A stretch of 50,702 bases of DNA from Variovorax soli NBRC 106424 (GTDB lineage Bacteria; Pseudomonadota; Gammaproteobacteria; Burkholderiales; Burkholderiaceae_C): assembly GCF_001591385.1 (NCBI RefSeq), contig NZ_BCUU01000031.1:1-50702 (forward strand). Reading direction: 5' to 3'. A program made the position numbers and the translations under genes. Below, one piece after another: positions 25,717 through 34,677 of the stretch. Positions within the stretch are counted from its first letter, which is position 1, and every line of letters starts with the position of its first letter. The notes under the pieces were generated by a model that saw only the letters and a list, made by a program, of their open reading frames with translations, was not told the origin of the DNA and searched no databases.

Positions 25717-27081
25717 TCATGAGGCGAGATCGTCGTCGAGCGGAAGCTGCGGATCGGCCAGCGGCAGCAGCGCCTGGGCCTGCGACTCGGGCAGGGCCTC
25801 GACCTTGCGCAGCGCCAGGCGCATCTGCTTGGCACGGGTGTCGGCCTTGTCCAGCGTGTCGGACGCCTTGGCCACCTGCTCCTTCACGCGAGCGACCCAT
25901 TCGCCATAGCGCTCGAACTCGGTCTTGACCGCGCCCAGCACCTTCCAGACTTCCGACGCCTGCTGCTCCAGCGCCAGCGTGCGAAAGCCCATGTGCAGGC
26001 TGTTGAGCATGGCCAGCAAGGTGGTCGGGCCGGCCAGCGTCACGCGGTGCTGGCGCTGCATGGCATCCATCAGGCCCGGGCGCCGCAGCACTTCGGCATA
26101 GAGGCTTTCCACCGGCAGGAAGAGGATGGCGAAATCGGTGGTGTGCGGCGCGGCCAGGTAGTTCTCGGCAATGGACTTGGCTTCCAGCCGGATGCGCGCT
26201 TCCAGAGCCTTGGCCGCGCTCTCGGCGGCGGCGGCATCGGCGCGCTCGTGCGCATCGATGAGCCGCTCGTAGTCGTCGCGCGGGAACTTGGCGTCGATGG
26301 GCAGCCATACCGGCGCGCCATCGTCGCCACGGCCCGGAAAGCGCACTGCGAAGTCCACCCGCTGGCCGCTGCGCGGCTTGGTCTCGACCTGGCGCGCGAA
26401 CTGCTCGGTGGTCAGCACCTGCTCCAGCAACGCCTCGAGCTGCACTTCGCCGAACACGCCGCGCGTCTTCACGTTGGTCAGCACGCGCTGCAGGCTGCCC
26501 ACGCCCACCGCCAGCGACTGCATTTCGCCCAGCCCCTTGTGCACCTGCTCGAGGCGCTCGGCCACCTGCTTGAAGCTTTCGCCCAGACGGGCTTCCAGCG
26601 TGCTCTGCAGCTTTTCGTCCACCGTCTGGCGCATCTCGTCGAGCTTGGCGGTGTTGGTCTGCTGCAGTTGGGCCAGCTGGGCCTCCATGGTGGCGCGCAC
26701 TTCCGACAGACGCCGCGCGTTGGATTCGGCCAGGGCCTGAAGTTGCGTGGCCAGCGTGTCTCCCAGCGACTTCTGCAGCGAGGCGAGCTGGTGCGCGAAG
26801 GCGTCGATCTGCGCATTCTGCGTGCGGGTGGCTTCGGCGCTTTGCTGGAGCACGCTCTGCTGGAAGGTGGCGAAGGCCTGCGCGTTTTCCTGCCGGGCGC
26901 CGCGTGCGCTCTCGCCGATCTCGTGGCGCAGTTCGCGCTCGGTTCTTTCGTTGGCGCTGGCGAGGGCCTGCAGGATGTCTTCGTGGTCGGGCGGCGGCGG
27001 CTTGCGCAGCAGCAGCCAGACGAGCAGCAGGAGATTCAGGGCTGCAAGGGCCACAAGGCCCGCAAGGATCCAGGTTTCCAA
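25717..27081 (-). CDS. rmuC: DNA recombination protein RmuC
   Basis: A 454-residue protein of the RmuC family, thought to limit inversions at short inverted repeats. It has an N-terminal membrane helix (about 4-24, WILAGLVALAALNLLLLVWL), a coiled-coil region (about 35-190, with many Gln/Glu/Ala heptads) and the RmuC nuclease-like domain (TRGVFGEVQLEALLEQVL, WLPIDAKFPRDDYERL, FLPVESLYAEVLRRPGLMD). The best start is a TTG at 27081, since no ATG or GTG occurs in frame close before the membrane helix; this is an inference. Confidence 0.92.
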   Translation of the reverse strand: METWILAGLVALAALNLLLLVWLLLRKPPPPDHEDILQALASANERTERELRHEIGESARGARQENAQAFATFQQSVLQQSAEATRTQNAQIDAFAHQLASLQKSLGDTLATQLQALAESNARRLSEVRATMEAQLAQLQQTNTAKLDEMRQTVDEKLQSTLEARLGESFKQVAERLEQVHKGLGEMQSLAVGVGSLQRVLTNVKTRGVFGEVQLEALLEQVLTTEQFARQVETKPRSGQRVDFAVRFPGRGDDGAPVWLPIDAKFPRDDYERLIDAHERADAAAAESAAKALEARIRLEAKSIAENYLAAPHTTDFAILFLPVESLYAEVLRRPGLMDAMQRQHRVTLAGPTTLLAMLNSLHMGFRTLALEQQASEVWKVLGAVKTEFERYGEWVARVKEQVAKASDTLDKADTRAKQMRLALRKVEALPESQAQALLPLADPQLPLDDDLAS

Positions 27082-27104
27082 GGTTCTTCTTCGCTCGTCT
27101 TCTC

Positions 27105-28097
27105 TTACTTGCGGGCTGCCGACAGCACGGACGGATTCAGCGGCGTCTTCGCTTCGCCGCGCGTCAGGTAGGCAATCAGGTTGTCGACCGCCAGGTTGGC
27201 CATGGCCTGCCGGGTGGGCACGGTGGCGCTGGCAATGTGCGGCGTGAGGACCACGTTGGGCACGGTGAGCAGGTCCGGATGCACCTTGGGCTCGCCCTCG
27301 AACACGTCCAGGCCGGCGGCGGCAATGCGCCTGTCGCGCAGCGCGGCGGCCAGCGCCGCGTCGTCCACGACGCCACCTCGCGCGATGTTGACCAGCGTGG
27401 CGGTCGGCTTCATCTGCGCCAGCTCGGCCGCACCGATGGTGTGGTGCGACGCCGCCGAATACGGCACCACCAGCACCACGTGGTCGGCCGTCTTCAGCAG
27501 CTCTTCCTTGCTCACATAGCTGGCCTTGCATTCGGCTTCCAGCGCCGCGTCCAGGCGCGAGCGGTTGTGATAGATCACCTTCATGCCGAAGCCGTGCGCG
27601 CCGCGTTTGGCAATGCCCTGGCCGATGCGGCCCATGCCGATGATGCCCAGCGTGCTGCCGTGCACTTCTGCGCCGGCGAACATGTCGTAGCGCCATTTCG
27701 TCCATTCGCCGCGGCGCAGGAAGTGTTCGCTCTCGGTCACGCGGCGCGCGGTGGCCATCAGCAAGGCAAAGCCGAAGTCGGCGGTGGTTTCGGTCAGCAC
27801 GTCGGGGGCGTTGGTGGCCAGCACGCCGTGCGCGGTCATGGCGTCCACGTCGAAGTTGTTGTAGCCCACGGCCATGTTGGCGCAGATCTTCAGTTCCGGG
27901 CAGGCATCGAGCACCTCGCCGTCGATGCGCTCGGTGCCGGTGGTGAAAGCGCCGGCCTTGCCCTGCAGCCTGGCGATCAGCTGCTCCTTGCTCCAGCTCT
28001 CGTCGGCCTGGTTGGACTCGACCTCGAAATGCTGCGCGAGGCGTTCGATGGTTTCGGGAAAGATGGCGCGGGCGACGAGTACCTTGGGACGGGTCAT
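27105..28097 (-). CDS. D-2-hydroxyacid dehydrogenase (glyoxylate/2-ketogluconate reductase type)
   Basis: A 330-residue NAD(P)-dependent reductase of the D-isomer-specific 2-hydroxyacid dehydrogenase family. The Rossmann motif GIIGMGRIGQGIAKRG is at about 152-167, the substrate/catalytic Arg in VNIARGGVVDDAAL, the Glu in GLDVFEGEP and the acid-base His in LTPHIASAT. It resembles GhrB-type glyoxylate/hydroxypyruvate or 2-ketogluconate reductases. It lies six bases after the antiporter gene, so the two form an operon. Confidence 0.92.
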   Translation of the reverse strand: MTRPKVLVARAIFPETIERLAQHFEVESNQADESWSKEQLIARLQGKAGAFTTGTERIDGEVLDACPELKICANMAVGYNNFDVDAMTAHGVLATNAPDVLTETTADFGFALLMATARRVTESEHFLRRGEWTKWRYDMFAGAEVHGSTLGIIGMGRIGQGIAKRGAHGFGMKVIYHNRSRLDAALEAECKASYVSKEELLKTADHVVLVVPYSAASHHTIGAAELAQMKPTATLVNIARGGVVDDAALAAALRDRRIAAAGLDVFEGEPKVHPDLLTVPNVVLTPHIASATVPTRQAMANLAVDNLIAYLTRGEAKTPLNPSVLSAARK

Positions 28098-28103
28098 GGT
28101 GTT

Positions 28104-29441
28104 TCAGCGAAAGAAGAGGAAGGTCTGGATGATGAACAGCGGCACCAGGATGCCGCCGGACCACAGCATGTAGCCGAAGAAGCTGGGCATGCGCACGCCG
28201 CGGTCTTCGGCAATGGCCTTGACCATGAGGTTGGGCGCGTTGCCGATGTAGCTGTTGGCGCCCATGAAGACGGCGCCGGCGGAGATCGCGGCCAGGGTGG
28301 CGGCATGCGTGGTCATCAGCACCGCGGGGTCGCCGCCGGCGCTGTTGAAGAACACGAGGTAGGTCGGCGCGTTGTCCAGGAAGGAGCTCAATATGCCGGT
28401 GGCCCAGAAGTACATGGCCGGATCGGGCTGGCCGTCCGGGCGCGTCACGGCCCGCACGATGGCGCCGAAGGGCCCGTCGGCGCCGGCCTTGAGCATGGCG
28501 ATCACCGGCACGATGGTCAGGAAGATGCCGGCGAAGAGCTTGGCCACCTCGACCATCGGCCCCCAGCCGAACTGGTTGTCCGCATGCACGCGGCCCGGGG
28601 TGATCCAGAGCGACAGCAGGATGATGACGACAAGCCCGGCGTCGCGCACCAGGCCGGGCAGGCCCATGTGCGTGCCGTAGATCTCCAGCTGCACCGGCGA
28701 CTTCCACAGGCCGCTGAGCAGCACCAGCGCCACCACGCCCCCCAGCAGCACGAAGTTGGCCGCGCCATCGAAGCCCATGCGCGGCGTGTCCGGCGTGGGG
28801 TCGACCTTGAGCACGCCCTCCTTGCGGTAGCAGTAGCCGTCGATGAGCCAGAACAGCACGAGCAGCACGCCCAGGGTGAAGAGGGTTTCGGGAAAGATGT
28901 GAAGGGCGGTCCAGAAGAAATCCACGCCCTTGAGGAAGCCCAGGAACAGCGGCGGATCGCCCAGCGGCGTGAGCGAGCCGCCCACGTTGGAGACGATGAA
29001 GATGAAGAAGACGACCACGTGCGCCTTGTGCACCCGGTTGTCGTTGGCGCGGATGAGCGGGCGGATCAGCAGCATCGACGCGCCGGTGGTGCCCATCAGC
29101 GAGGCCAGCACCGCGCCGATGGCCAGCAGCCCGGTGTTGAGCCCCGGGCTGCCGTGCAGGTTGCCGCGGATGAAGATGCCCCCCGCCACCACGAACAGGG
29201 CGGTGAGCAGGATGATGAAGGGCACATATTCGCCCAGCAGCACGTGCACCAGTTCGTGCGTGAGCGCCGGCAGGCCGAAGCTCGCGGCGAAAGGCACGAT
29301 GAAGGCCAGGGCCCAGGCCGCCGCGACCTTGCCGTAATGGTGGTGCCAGAAGGAAGGCGCCAGCAGCGGCGCCAGGGCGATCGAAAGCAGAAGCCCGGCG
29401 AAGGGCACGCCCCACAGGGGCGACAGAGCGGATCCATCCAT
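28104..29441 (-). CDS. NhaD-like sodium:proton antiporter
   Basis: A 445-residue inner-membrane protein of the ion-transporter superfamily with about eleven to twelve helices. Typical NhaD-type segments are MGTTGASMLLIRPLIRAN, FIFIVSNVGGSLTPLGDPPLFLG and, near the end, LSSFLDNAPTYLVFFN and GANSYIGNAPNLMVKAIAED. These two re-entrant regions form the ion path. Exchange of Na+ or Li+ for H+ is the likely function, though some members carry other anions. The ATG at 29441 (MDGSALSPLW) precedes the first helix directly. Confidence 0.85.
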   Translation of the reverse strand: MDGSALSPLWGVPFAGLLLSIALAPLLAPSFWHHHYGKVAAAWALAFIVPFAASFGLPALTHELVHVLLGEYVPFIILLTALFVVAGGIFIRGNLHGSPGLNTGLLAIGAVLASLMGTTGASMLLIRPLIRANDNRVHKAHVVVFFIFIVSNVGGSLTPLGDPPLFLGFLKGVDFFWTALHIFPETLFTLGVLLVLFWLIDGYCYRKEGVLKVDPTPDTPRMGFDGAANFVLLGGVVALVLLSGLWKSPVQLEIYGTHMGLPGLVRDAGLVVIILLSLWITPGRVHADNQFGWGPMVEVAKLFAGIFLTIVPVIAMLKAGADGPFGAIVRAVTRPDGQPDPAMYFWATGILSSFLDNAPTYLVFFNSAGGDPAVLMTTHAATLAAISAGAVFMGANSYIGNAPNLMVKAIAEDRGVRMPSFFGYMLWSGGILVPLFIIQTFLFFR

Positions 29442-29455
29442 TTGTTCTTGTACCT

Positions 29456-30685
29456 TCAGGCCGAAGCCGGTTGCACGATGTCGAAAACCTGCCGCAGGTA
29501 GGCCAGGTAGCGTTCGTCCTCGCACATGTTCTTCGACGGCGTGTCCGACAGCTTGGCCACCGGCTGGTCGTTGCAGCGCACCATCTTGATGACGATCTGC
29601 AGCGGCTCGTAGCCCAGGTCGTTGGTGAGGTTGGTGCCGATGCCGAATGCCAGCTGGCAGCGCCCGCGGAACTGCTGGTAGAGCTCGATCGTTCGCGGCA
29701 CGGTGAGCGCGTCGCTGAAGATCAGCGTCTTGGTGCGCGGGTCGACACGGTTGGCCACGTAGTGCGCAATCATCCGCTCGCCCCATTGGAACGGGTCGCC
29801 GCTGTCGTGCCGCGCGCCGTCGAAGAGCTTGCAGAAGTACATGTCGAAGTCGCGCAGGAAGGCGCTCATGCCGTATACGTCCGACAGCGCAATGCCCAGG
29901 TCGCCGCGGTACTCGCGCGCCCAGACCTCGAAGCCGAACACCTGGCTGTCGCGCAGCCGCGGGCCCAGCCCCTGGCAGGCCTGGAGGTATTCATGTGCCA
30001 TGGTGCCCAGCGGAATCAGCCCGAGCTTCATGGCAAACAGGACATTGCTGGTGCCCGCAAGCTGCGCCGGCTTGCCGTCCGGCCTGGCCTGCGCGCCGGT
30101 GGCAGACGGCGCCACCGCGCCCAGCCGCGCGGTCAGCGTGCGCAGAACTTCTTCGTGCCATTCCTTGGAGAAGCGCCGGCGCGTGCCGTAGTCGGCAATC
30201 TTCAGGTCCGACAGGCCGTCCACCTGCAGCAGCGCAATCTTCTCCTCCAGCCGGCGGCGCCCCTGGGCCAGGTCAGGATTGGGCTGGGTATTGCGAAAGT
30301 ACACCTCGTTGACGATGGCAAGCACCGGAATCTCGAACAGGATGGTGTGCAGCCAGGGTCCTTCGATGCGGATCTCCAGCTCACCCGACGGGCGCGGAAT
30401 GATGCTGATGTACTTCTCGTTGAGCTGGAAGATGCCCAGGAAGTCGATGAAGTCGCTCTTGATGAAGCGCATCGAGCGCAGGTAGGCCAGCTCGGCATCC
30501 TTGAAGCGCAGCTGGCACAGGCTGCGAACCTCCTCCCGGATCTGCCCGGCAAAGCGCGCCAGGTCCACGCCCGGGTTGCGGCACTTGAACCGGTATTCGA
30601 CCCGCGCACCGGGGAAGTGATGCAACACCACTTGCATCATCGTGAACTTGTACAGGTCGGTATCGAGCAGGCTTTGAATGATCAT
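29456..30685 (-). CDS. pncB: Nicotinate phosphoribosyltransferase
   Basis: Converts nicotinate and PRPP to nicotinate mononucleotide in the NAD salvage pathway. The 409-residue length is near E. coli PncB (400). It begins [20 protein letters not shown], the conserved active-site start; further motifs are DYGTRRRFS with the phosphorylated-His neighbourhood near [24 protein letters not shown] and [11 protein letters not shown]. It starts a minus-strand cluster with the antiporter, but joint regulation is uncertain. Confidence 0.95.
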   Translation of the reverse strand: MIIQSLLDTDLYKFTMMQVVLHHFPGARVEYRFKCRNPGVDLARFAGQIREEVRSLCQLRFKDAELAYLRSMRFIKSDFIDFLGIFQLNEKYISIIPRPSGELEIRIEGPWLHTILFEIPVLAIVNEVYFRNTQPNPDLAQGRRRLEEKIALLQVDGLSDLKIADYGTRRRFSKEWHEEVLRTLTARLGAVAPSATGAQARPDGKPAQLAGTSNVLFAMKLGLIPLGTMAHEYLQACQGLGPRLRDSQVFGFEVWAREYRGDLGIALSDVYGMSAFLRDFDMYFCKLFDGARHDSGDPFQWGERMIAHYVANRVDPRTKTLIFSDALTVPRTIELYQQFRGRCQLAFGIGTNLTNDLGYEPLQIVIKMVRCNDQPVAKLSDTPSKNMCEDERYLAYLRQVFDIVQPASA

Positions 30686-30858
30686 TTTCGTTCGGCGCAG
30701 TCTCTCTTGGGCGTGCGCTCGATTATCACGGTGTGCGTCGGTGGGTGCCTACGGTGCCTGCACAGGCATTCCTACCGGAGTGGAACAGGGGCAGACCTAC
30801 AGTTTTCCTCACGGGCAGGCAACTGCCATCCGTTCCAACCCATGCAAGGAGTTCAGAC

Positions 30859-31080
30859 ATGAACAAGGACACCGTCCAAGGCAACTGGAAGCAGCTCAAG
30901 GGCAAGGTCAAGGAGCAATGGGGCAAGCTGACCGACGACGACTTCGACGTCATCGCCGGCAAGCGAGACCAACTGGTGGGCCGCATCCAGGAGCGCCACG
31001 GCATCAGCCGCGATGAAGCCGAGCGGCAGGTCAAGGACTGGGAAGAACGCAACCCCGGTGCGTTCTTCGAGCGAGTCTGA
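30859..31080 (+). CDS. CsbD family stress protein
   Basis: A 73-residue CsbD-like protein (MNKDTVQGNWKQLKGKVKEQ, then DDDFDVIAGKRDQLVGRIQER), a family induced under general stress in many bacteria; molecular role unknown. It is highly charged and predicted to be helical. The ATG has AAGGAG at a good distance. Longer upstream starts lack family sequence. It is followed after 35 bases by the secreted repeat protein gene, likely in one operon. Confidence 0.92.
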   Translation: MNKDTVQGNWKQLKGKVKEQWGKLTDDDFDVIAGKRDQLVGRIQERHGISRDEAERQVKDWEERNPGAFFERV

Positions 31081-31115
31081 ATCAACTCACACCACCACAT
31101 GAAGGAGTACTCATC

Positions 31116-31568
31116 ATGAAGCGACACCTCTTGATGCTGGCCGTGGCCTCGTGCTTTGCTGCAGCCCAGGCCGGTGCGATGACCGCCGATGAACACAAGG
31201 TGGCCAAGGAAAAGATCGAAGCCGACTACAAGGTCGACAAGGCCGCGTGCGACGCCATGAAGGACAACGCGAAGGACGTCTGCAAGAAGGAAGCCGAAGG
31301 CAAGCAGAAGGTTGCCAAGGCCGAACTGGAGCAGATGTACAAGCCCAGCGATTCCAACGCCCGCAAGGTGAAGGAAGAAAAGATCGAGGCCACCTACGCT
31401 GTGGCCAAGGAAAAGTGCGACGACCAGAAGGGCGACGCCAAGGACGCTTGCCAGAAGCAGGCCAAGGATGCGGAGAATCGCGAAAAGGCTGAACTGCGAG
31501 CTTCCGCCAAGCCGACCCCGACGCCGGCTTCGATGCCGCCCTCGGGCAAGACGACCACCCAGCAGTAA
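31116..31568 (+). CDS. Exported charged repeat protein with paired cysteines (unknown function)
   Basis: A 150-residue protein with a signal peptide of about 20 residues (KRHLLMLAVASCFAAAQAGA). The mature part is rich in Lys, Glu, Asp and Ala and contains two helical repeats of about 43 residues at 29-71 and 85-127, period 56. Each has a CX10C pair (Cys45/Cys56 and Cys101/Cys112) inside a DAMKDNAKDVC or DDQKGDAKDAC segment, well placed for a disulfide between helices in the periplasm. The C-terminus is Pro/Ser/Thr-rich. Similar Burkholderiales proteins are usually named TolA-like or hypothetical; no function is assigned. Confidence 0.85.
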   Translation: MKRHLLMLAVASCFAAAQAGAMTADEHKVAKEKIEADYKVDKAACDAMKDNAKDVCKKEAEGKQKVAKAELEQMYKPSDSNARKVKEEKIEATYAVAKEKCDDQKGDAKDACQKQAKDAENREKAELRASAKPTPTPASMPPSGKTTTQQ

Positions 31569-31569
31569 G

Positions 31570-31586
31570 GAAGGCCGAAGGCCTTC
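31570..31586. repeat. Small hairpin between convergent genes
   Basis: GAAGGCC and GGCCTTC are perfect arms around GAA. It may mark the ends of both transcripts, but no T-run follows on the plus strand. Confidence 0.4.
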
Positions 31587-32025
31587 AGCCGGCGCGCAAG
31601 GCGTCGGCCACTTCTCTCAGCGCCCGGGGCAACGGCACCGGGCGCTGTGTTGCGCGGTCCACGTAGACGTGCACGAAATGCCCTTGGGCAGCCGCCGTGT
31701 CGGCGCCCTGGGCGAACAGGCCCACCTCGTAGCGGATGCTCGAGGTGCCGGCATGCGCCACGCGCACCCCCGCCTCCACCGTCTGGGGAAATGCGAGCGA
31801 CGAGAAATAGTTGCACTGGGTTTCCACCACCAGGCCGATCACCTGGCCTTGGTGGATGTCCAAGGCCCCCCGCTCGATCAGCAGCGCATTCACGGCCGTG
31901 TCGAACCAGCTGTAATAGACGACGTTGTTGACGTGGCCGTACAGGTCGTTGTCGGCCCAGCGGGTGGGAATGGCCCGGAAAGCCGGGTAGCTGCTGCGCA
32001 GGTGGGGCGTGGGGCGGCTGCTCAT
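31585..32025 (-). CDS. Acyl-CoA thioesterase, 4-hydroxybenzoyl-CoA thioesterase family
   Basis: A 146-residue hot-dog-fold thioesterase. The motif [20 protein letters not shown] at about 21-40 has the Asp (in NDLYGHVNN) used by the 4-hydroxybenzoyl-CoA/YbgC group. It hydrolyses a CoA thioester; substrate not identifiable. It is divergent from the phasin gene, and may be connected with acyl-CoA balance around polyhydroxyalkanoate storage only by position. Confidence 0.9.
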   Translation of the reverse strand: MSSRPTPHLRSSYPAFRAIPTRWADNDLYGHVNNVVYYSWFDTAVNALLIERGALDIHQGQVIGLVVETQCNYFSSLAFPQTVEAGVRVAHAGTSSIRYEVGLFAQGADTAAAQGHFVHVYVDRATQRPVPLPRALREVADALRAG

Positions 32026-32105
32026 GGCGGGCGATTCTGCCAGCGGCCGACCGGGCGGCCTGCAGCGCAGCGGACAGGCGGCTTTTTAGGTGACACCCTC
32101 TAAAT

Positions 32106-32180
32106 TGCTGCGTTGCAACAAAAACGCCTTGATCCCGCCATGTTCCTGCCCCATACTTCGATCTATGCTGCACCGCAACA
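32106..32180 (+). promoter_or_regulatory. Twin PhaR-like sites upstream of phasin
   Basis: TGCTGC-N3-GCAACA occurs at 32106-32120 and again at 32166-32180, exactly 60 bases apart. The core CTGC-N3-GCA agrees with the CTGC-N3-4-GCAG site reported for the polyhydroxyalkanoate regulator PhaR in Paracoccus. PhaR normally represses phasin genes until polymer granules sequester it. Confidence 0.6.
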
Positions 32181-32252
32181 TGAATACGGTCAGCAGCCAC
32201 AGCGACTCGTCTCTCTTACCTGTTGACCACCACTTCTGACTGGAGCATCCAC

Positions 32253-32810
32253 ATGGCCCTCACCGCCGACCAAATCATCGCCGCTCAAAAAGCCAACCTC
32301 GAAACCCTGTTCGGCCTGACCACCAAGGCCTTCGAAGGCGTCGAGAAGATCGTCGAGCTGAATGTGACGGCCTCCAAGGCTGCCCTGACCGAAGCCGCCA
32401 GCACCGCCCAGGCCGCCCTGGAAGTCAAGGACGTGCAAGAGCTGCTGGCCCTGCAAGCGAGCCTCTACCAGCCCCTGGCCGAGAAGACCGCTGCCTACAG
32501 CCGTCACCTGTACGACATCGCCCAGAACACCGGCGCCGAGTTCGGCAAGGCCTTCGAATCCAAGGCCACCGAAGCCCAGCAAGCCATCGTCGGCCTGATC
32601 GACAGCGCCTCGAAGAACGCCCCGGCCGGTTCGGAAACCGCCGTTGCCGTGCTCAAGAGCGCCGTGGCCGCCGCCAACAACGCTTTCGAATCGGTGCAAA
32701 AGGCCGTCAAGCAGGCTTCGGACGTTGCCGAAGCCAACTTCAACGCCGTGTCGACCTCGGCCGTGAACGCCGCCAAGACCACCGCCCAGACCGCTTCGCG
32801 CAAGCGCTAA
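32253..32810 (+). CDS. phaP: Phasin (polyhydroxyalkanoate granule protein)
   Basis: A 185-residue phasin of the common betaproteobacterial family. It begins [20 protein letters not shown] and continues [18 protein letters not shown], the family core, and is almost wholly helical and Ala-rich with an amphipathic pattern. Phasins coat polyhydroxybutyrate granules and control their number. There is no signal peptide. The ATG at 32253 is the conserved start; the frame is open 30 bases upstream. A strong terminator follows. Confidence 0.95.
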   Translation: MALTADQIIAAQKANLETLFGLTTKAFEGVEKIVELNVTASKAALTEAASTAQAALEVKDVQELLALQASLYQPLAEKTAAYSRHLYDIAQNTGAEFGKAFESKATEAQQAIVGLIDSASKNAPAGSETAVAVLKSAVAAANNAFESVQKAVKQASDVAEANFNAVSTSAVNAAKTTAQTASRKR

Positions 32811-32854
32811 GCACACAGTACAAGTTGTCTCCTTGGGTCCCTCGGGATCCAATT

Positions 32855-32885
32855 GAGCCCCGCCTTCGGACGGGGCTCTTTTTTT
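32855..32885 (+). terminator. Terminator of phaP
   Basis: GAGCCCCG and CGGGGCTC arms around an eight-base loop, then seven T residues. Confidence 0.93.
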
Positions 32886-32937
32886 GGGGCGCGCCTGCCC
32901 TCCCATAATCCAGCCCTGCAGTTCAGGAGACTTTTCT

Positions 32938-33696
32938 ATGCAAATCGAAGGCAAGGTATTCATCGTCACCGGCGGCGCATCGGGCCTCGGCGAAGGCACG
33001 GCCCGCATGCTGGCGCAAGCCGGCGCCAAGGTGGTGGTGGCCGACATGCAGGTCGACAAGGGCGAGGCCGTGGCGCGCGAGATCGGCGGCACGTTCGTCA
33101 AGTGCGACGTGAGCCAGGAGGCCGACGGCCAGGCCGCGGTGGCCGCGGCGCTGAAGCTGGGCAAGCTGGTGGGCCTGGTCAATTGCGCCGGCGTGGCGCC
33201 AGCCGAGAAGACGGTGGGCAAGAACGGCCCGCACGCGCTGGCCGTGTTCAGCAAGACCATCACCGTCAACCTGCTGGGCACCTTCAACATGATCCGCCTG
33301 GCGGCCGACGCCATGGCCAAGAACGAGCCCGAGCCGACCGGCGAGCGCGGCGTGCTCATCTCCACCGCCTCGGTGGCCGCCTACGACGGCCAGATCGGCC
33401 AGGCGGCCTACAGCGCCTCCAAGGGCGGCGTGGTGGGCATGACGCTGCCCATTGCCCGCGACCTGGCGCGCAGCGGCATCCGGAACATGACCATCGCCCC
33501 CGGCATCTTCGGCACGCCCATGCTGTTCGGCATGCCGCAGGAGGTGCAGGACGCGCTGGCCGCCAGCGTGCCCTTCCCGTCGCGCCTGGGCACGCCGCAG
33601 GACTACGCCAAGCTGGTGAAGCACATCGTGGAAAACGACATGCTCAACGGCGAGGTGATTCGCCTGGACGGGGCGATCCGCCTGGCGCCTCGCTGA
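32938..33696 (+). CDS. SDR family 3-hydroxyacyl-CoA dehydrogenase-like oxidoreductase
   Basis: A 252-residue short-chain dehydrogenase. The cofactor motif is [20 protein letters not shown], Asp in VVADMQVD suggests NAD, and the catalytic set is Ser in [13 protein letters not shown] and Tyr/Lys in AAYSASKGG. The insert after [20 protein letters not shown] and overall style match the human HSD17B10-like 3-hydroxyacyl-CoA dehydrogenases of Burkholderiales. It probably works in beta-oxidation. Its end overlaps yihY by 53 bases in the opposite direction. Confidence 0.92.
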   Translation: MQIEGKVFIVTGGASGLGEGTARMLAQAGAKVVVADMQVDKGEAVAREIGGTFVKCDVSQEADGQAAVAAALKLGKLVGLVNCAGVAPAEKTVGKNGPHALAVFSKTITVNLLGTFNMIRLAADAMAKNEPEPTGERGVLISTASVAAYDGQIGQAAYSASKGGVVGMTLPIARDLARSGIRNMTIAPGIFGTPMLFGMPQEVQDALAASVPFPSRLGTPQDYAKLVKHIVENDMLNGEVIRLDGAIRLAPR

Positions 33697-34597
33697 CGGG
33701 CGGCTGCCGCCGGCCTGCCCGCGGGCGGCCGGTGAGGATGCGCTTTTCGAGCCGCTCGTACTCCGCGATCACCTGCGCGCCGAACAGCACCAGCGTGGCG
33801 GCGATCTCCAGGCTCAGCAGCACCACGATGGCCGTGGTGAGCGAGCCGTAGACCACCGTCACCTGGGACAGGGTCGAGAAGTACCAGATGAGCACGCGCC
33901 GCGTCACCTCCCAGAGCAGCGCCGCCGTCACCCCGCCCAGCAGCGCATGGGTGAGCGACAGGCGCCCGACCGGCATCACCATGTAGAGCGAAGTCAGCAT
34001 GAAGATTTCGCCGGCCAGCCCCAGCAGGTAGAGCAGAAGGCCCGAAACGCCCGACAGCGACCAGCTGCGGCCCAGGAAATCGATGCTCTCCTGGCCGATC
34101 ACCTGCAGCGCGCCGGCCACCAGCGTCACCAGCAGCAGGCCGATGCACAGGCACACGATGTAGACGTAGGGCATGACCGCCGAGACAAGAAAGTGCCGCG
34201 AGCGATGCTGCTTGCGGTGGTGGAAGATCACCGCCATGGCGCTTTCCAGCACGGTAAAGGCCAGCGAACTGAAGAACAGCAGGGTGACCAGCAGCACCGG
34301 CCCGAGCACGTCGCGGTGCAGCAGGAAGTTCGACAGCTCGGCCACCAGTGCATCCGATTGGCCTGGAAGAAGCCATTCGAGGTAGCGCCCCACGGTGGCC
34401 AGCAACTCGCCCTCCTCGATGAACCGCGACAGCGTCAGCACCGTCAGGATGAGCAGCGGCACGATGGACAGCAGCGCGTAGTAGGCCACCGCGCCGGCCA
34501 GCAACAGCCCCTGGTTCGCCTTGAAAGCCTTGGCCGACTCCCATGCGAACCGCAGGGGATGGCGTGCGGCGACGAGAAAGGGCTGCCTGCGCTTCAT
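33644..34597 (-). CDS. YihY/virulence factor BrkB family membrane protein
   Basis: A 317-residue inner-membrane protein of the YihY/BrkB family with six main helices (for example [22 protein letters not shown] near the start). Formerly called ribonuclease BN by error. Role unknown; some members influence envelope permeability. Conserved segments [21 protein letters not shown] and [21 protein letters not shown] are present. It is divergent from dnaG with an 80-base gap. The last 40 residues are Arg/Pro-rich and cytoplasmic. Confidence 0.9.
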   Translation of the reverse strand: MKRRQPFLVAARHPLRFAWESAKAFKANQGLLLAGAVAYYALLSIVPLLILTVLTLSRFIEEGELLATVGRYLEWLLPGQSDALVAELSNFLLHRDVLGPVLLVTLLFFSSLAFTVLESAMAVIFHHRKQHRSRHFLVSAVMPYVYIVCLCIGLLLVTLVAGALQVIGQESIDFLGRSWSLSGVSGLLLYLLGLAGEIFMLTSLYMVMPVGRLSLTHALLGGVTAALLWEVTRRVLIWYFSTLSQVTVVYGSLTTAIVVLLSLEIAATLVLFGAQVIAEYERLEKRILTGRPRAGRRQPPVSEAPGGSPRPGESPRR

Positions 34598-34677
34598 GAG
34601 TCAGCTCGCGCTGTGGCCTTCCAGTATGTCACCCGCGGGGGCGGCCGGCCCTTGCGTATGATTTGTCCCCCGCCGCC

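Noticed and set aside
22944..25928. A 994-codon plus-strand frame covering the hydratase, nucleosidase and MFS genes
   Set aside because: Low-complexity shadow frame in high-GC DNA; all three underlying genes have clear families in other frames.
25717..29415. Apparent 1232-codon minus-strand protein ending in RmuC
   Set aside because: Only the last 454 codons are RmuC; the rest is the out-of-frame shadow of the dehydrogenase and antiporter genes, so it is not a fusion.
26904..29501. An 865-codon plus-strand frame opposite RmuC, dehydrogenase and antiporter
   Set aside because: His/Gln/Gly/Arg-rich antisense shadow without any family motif.
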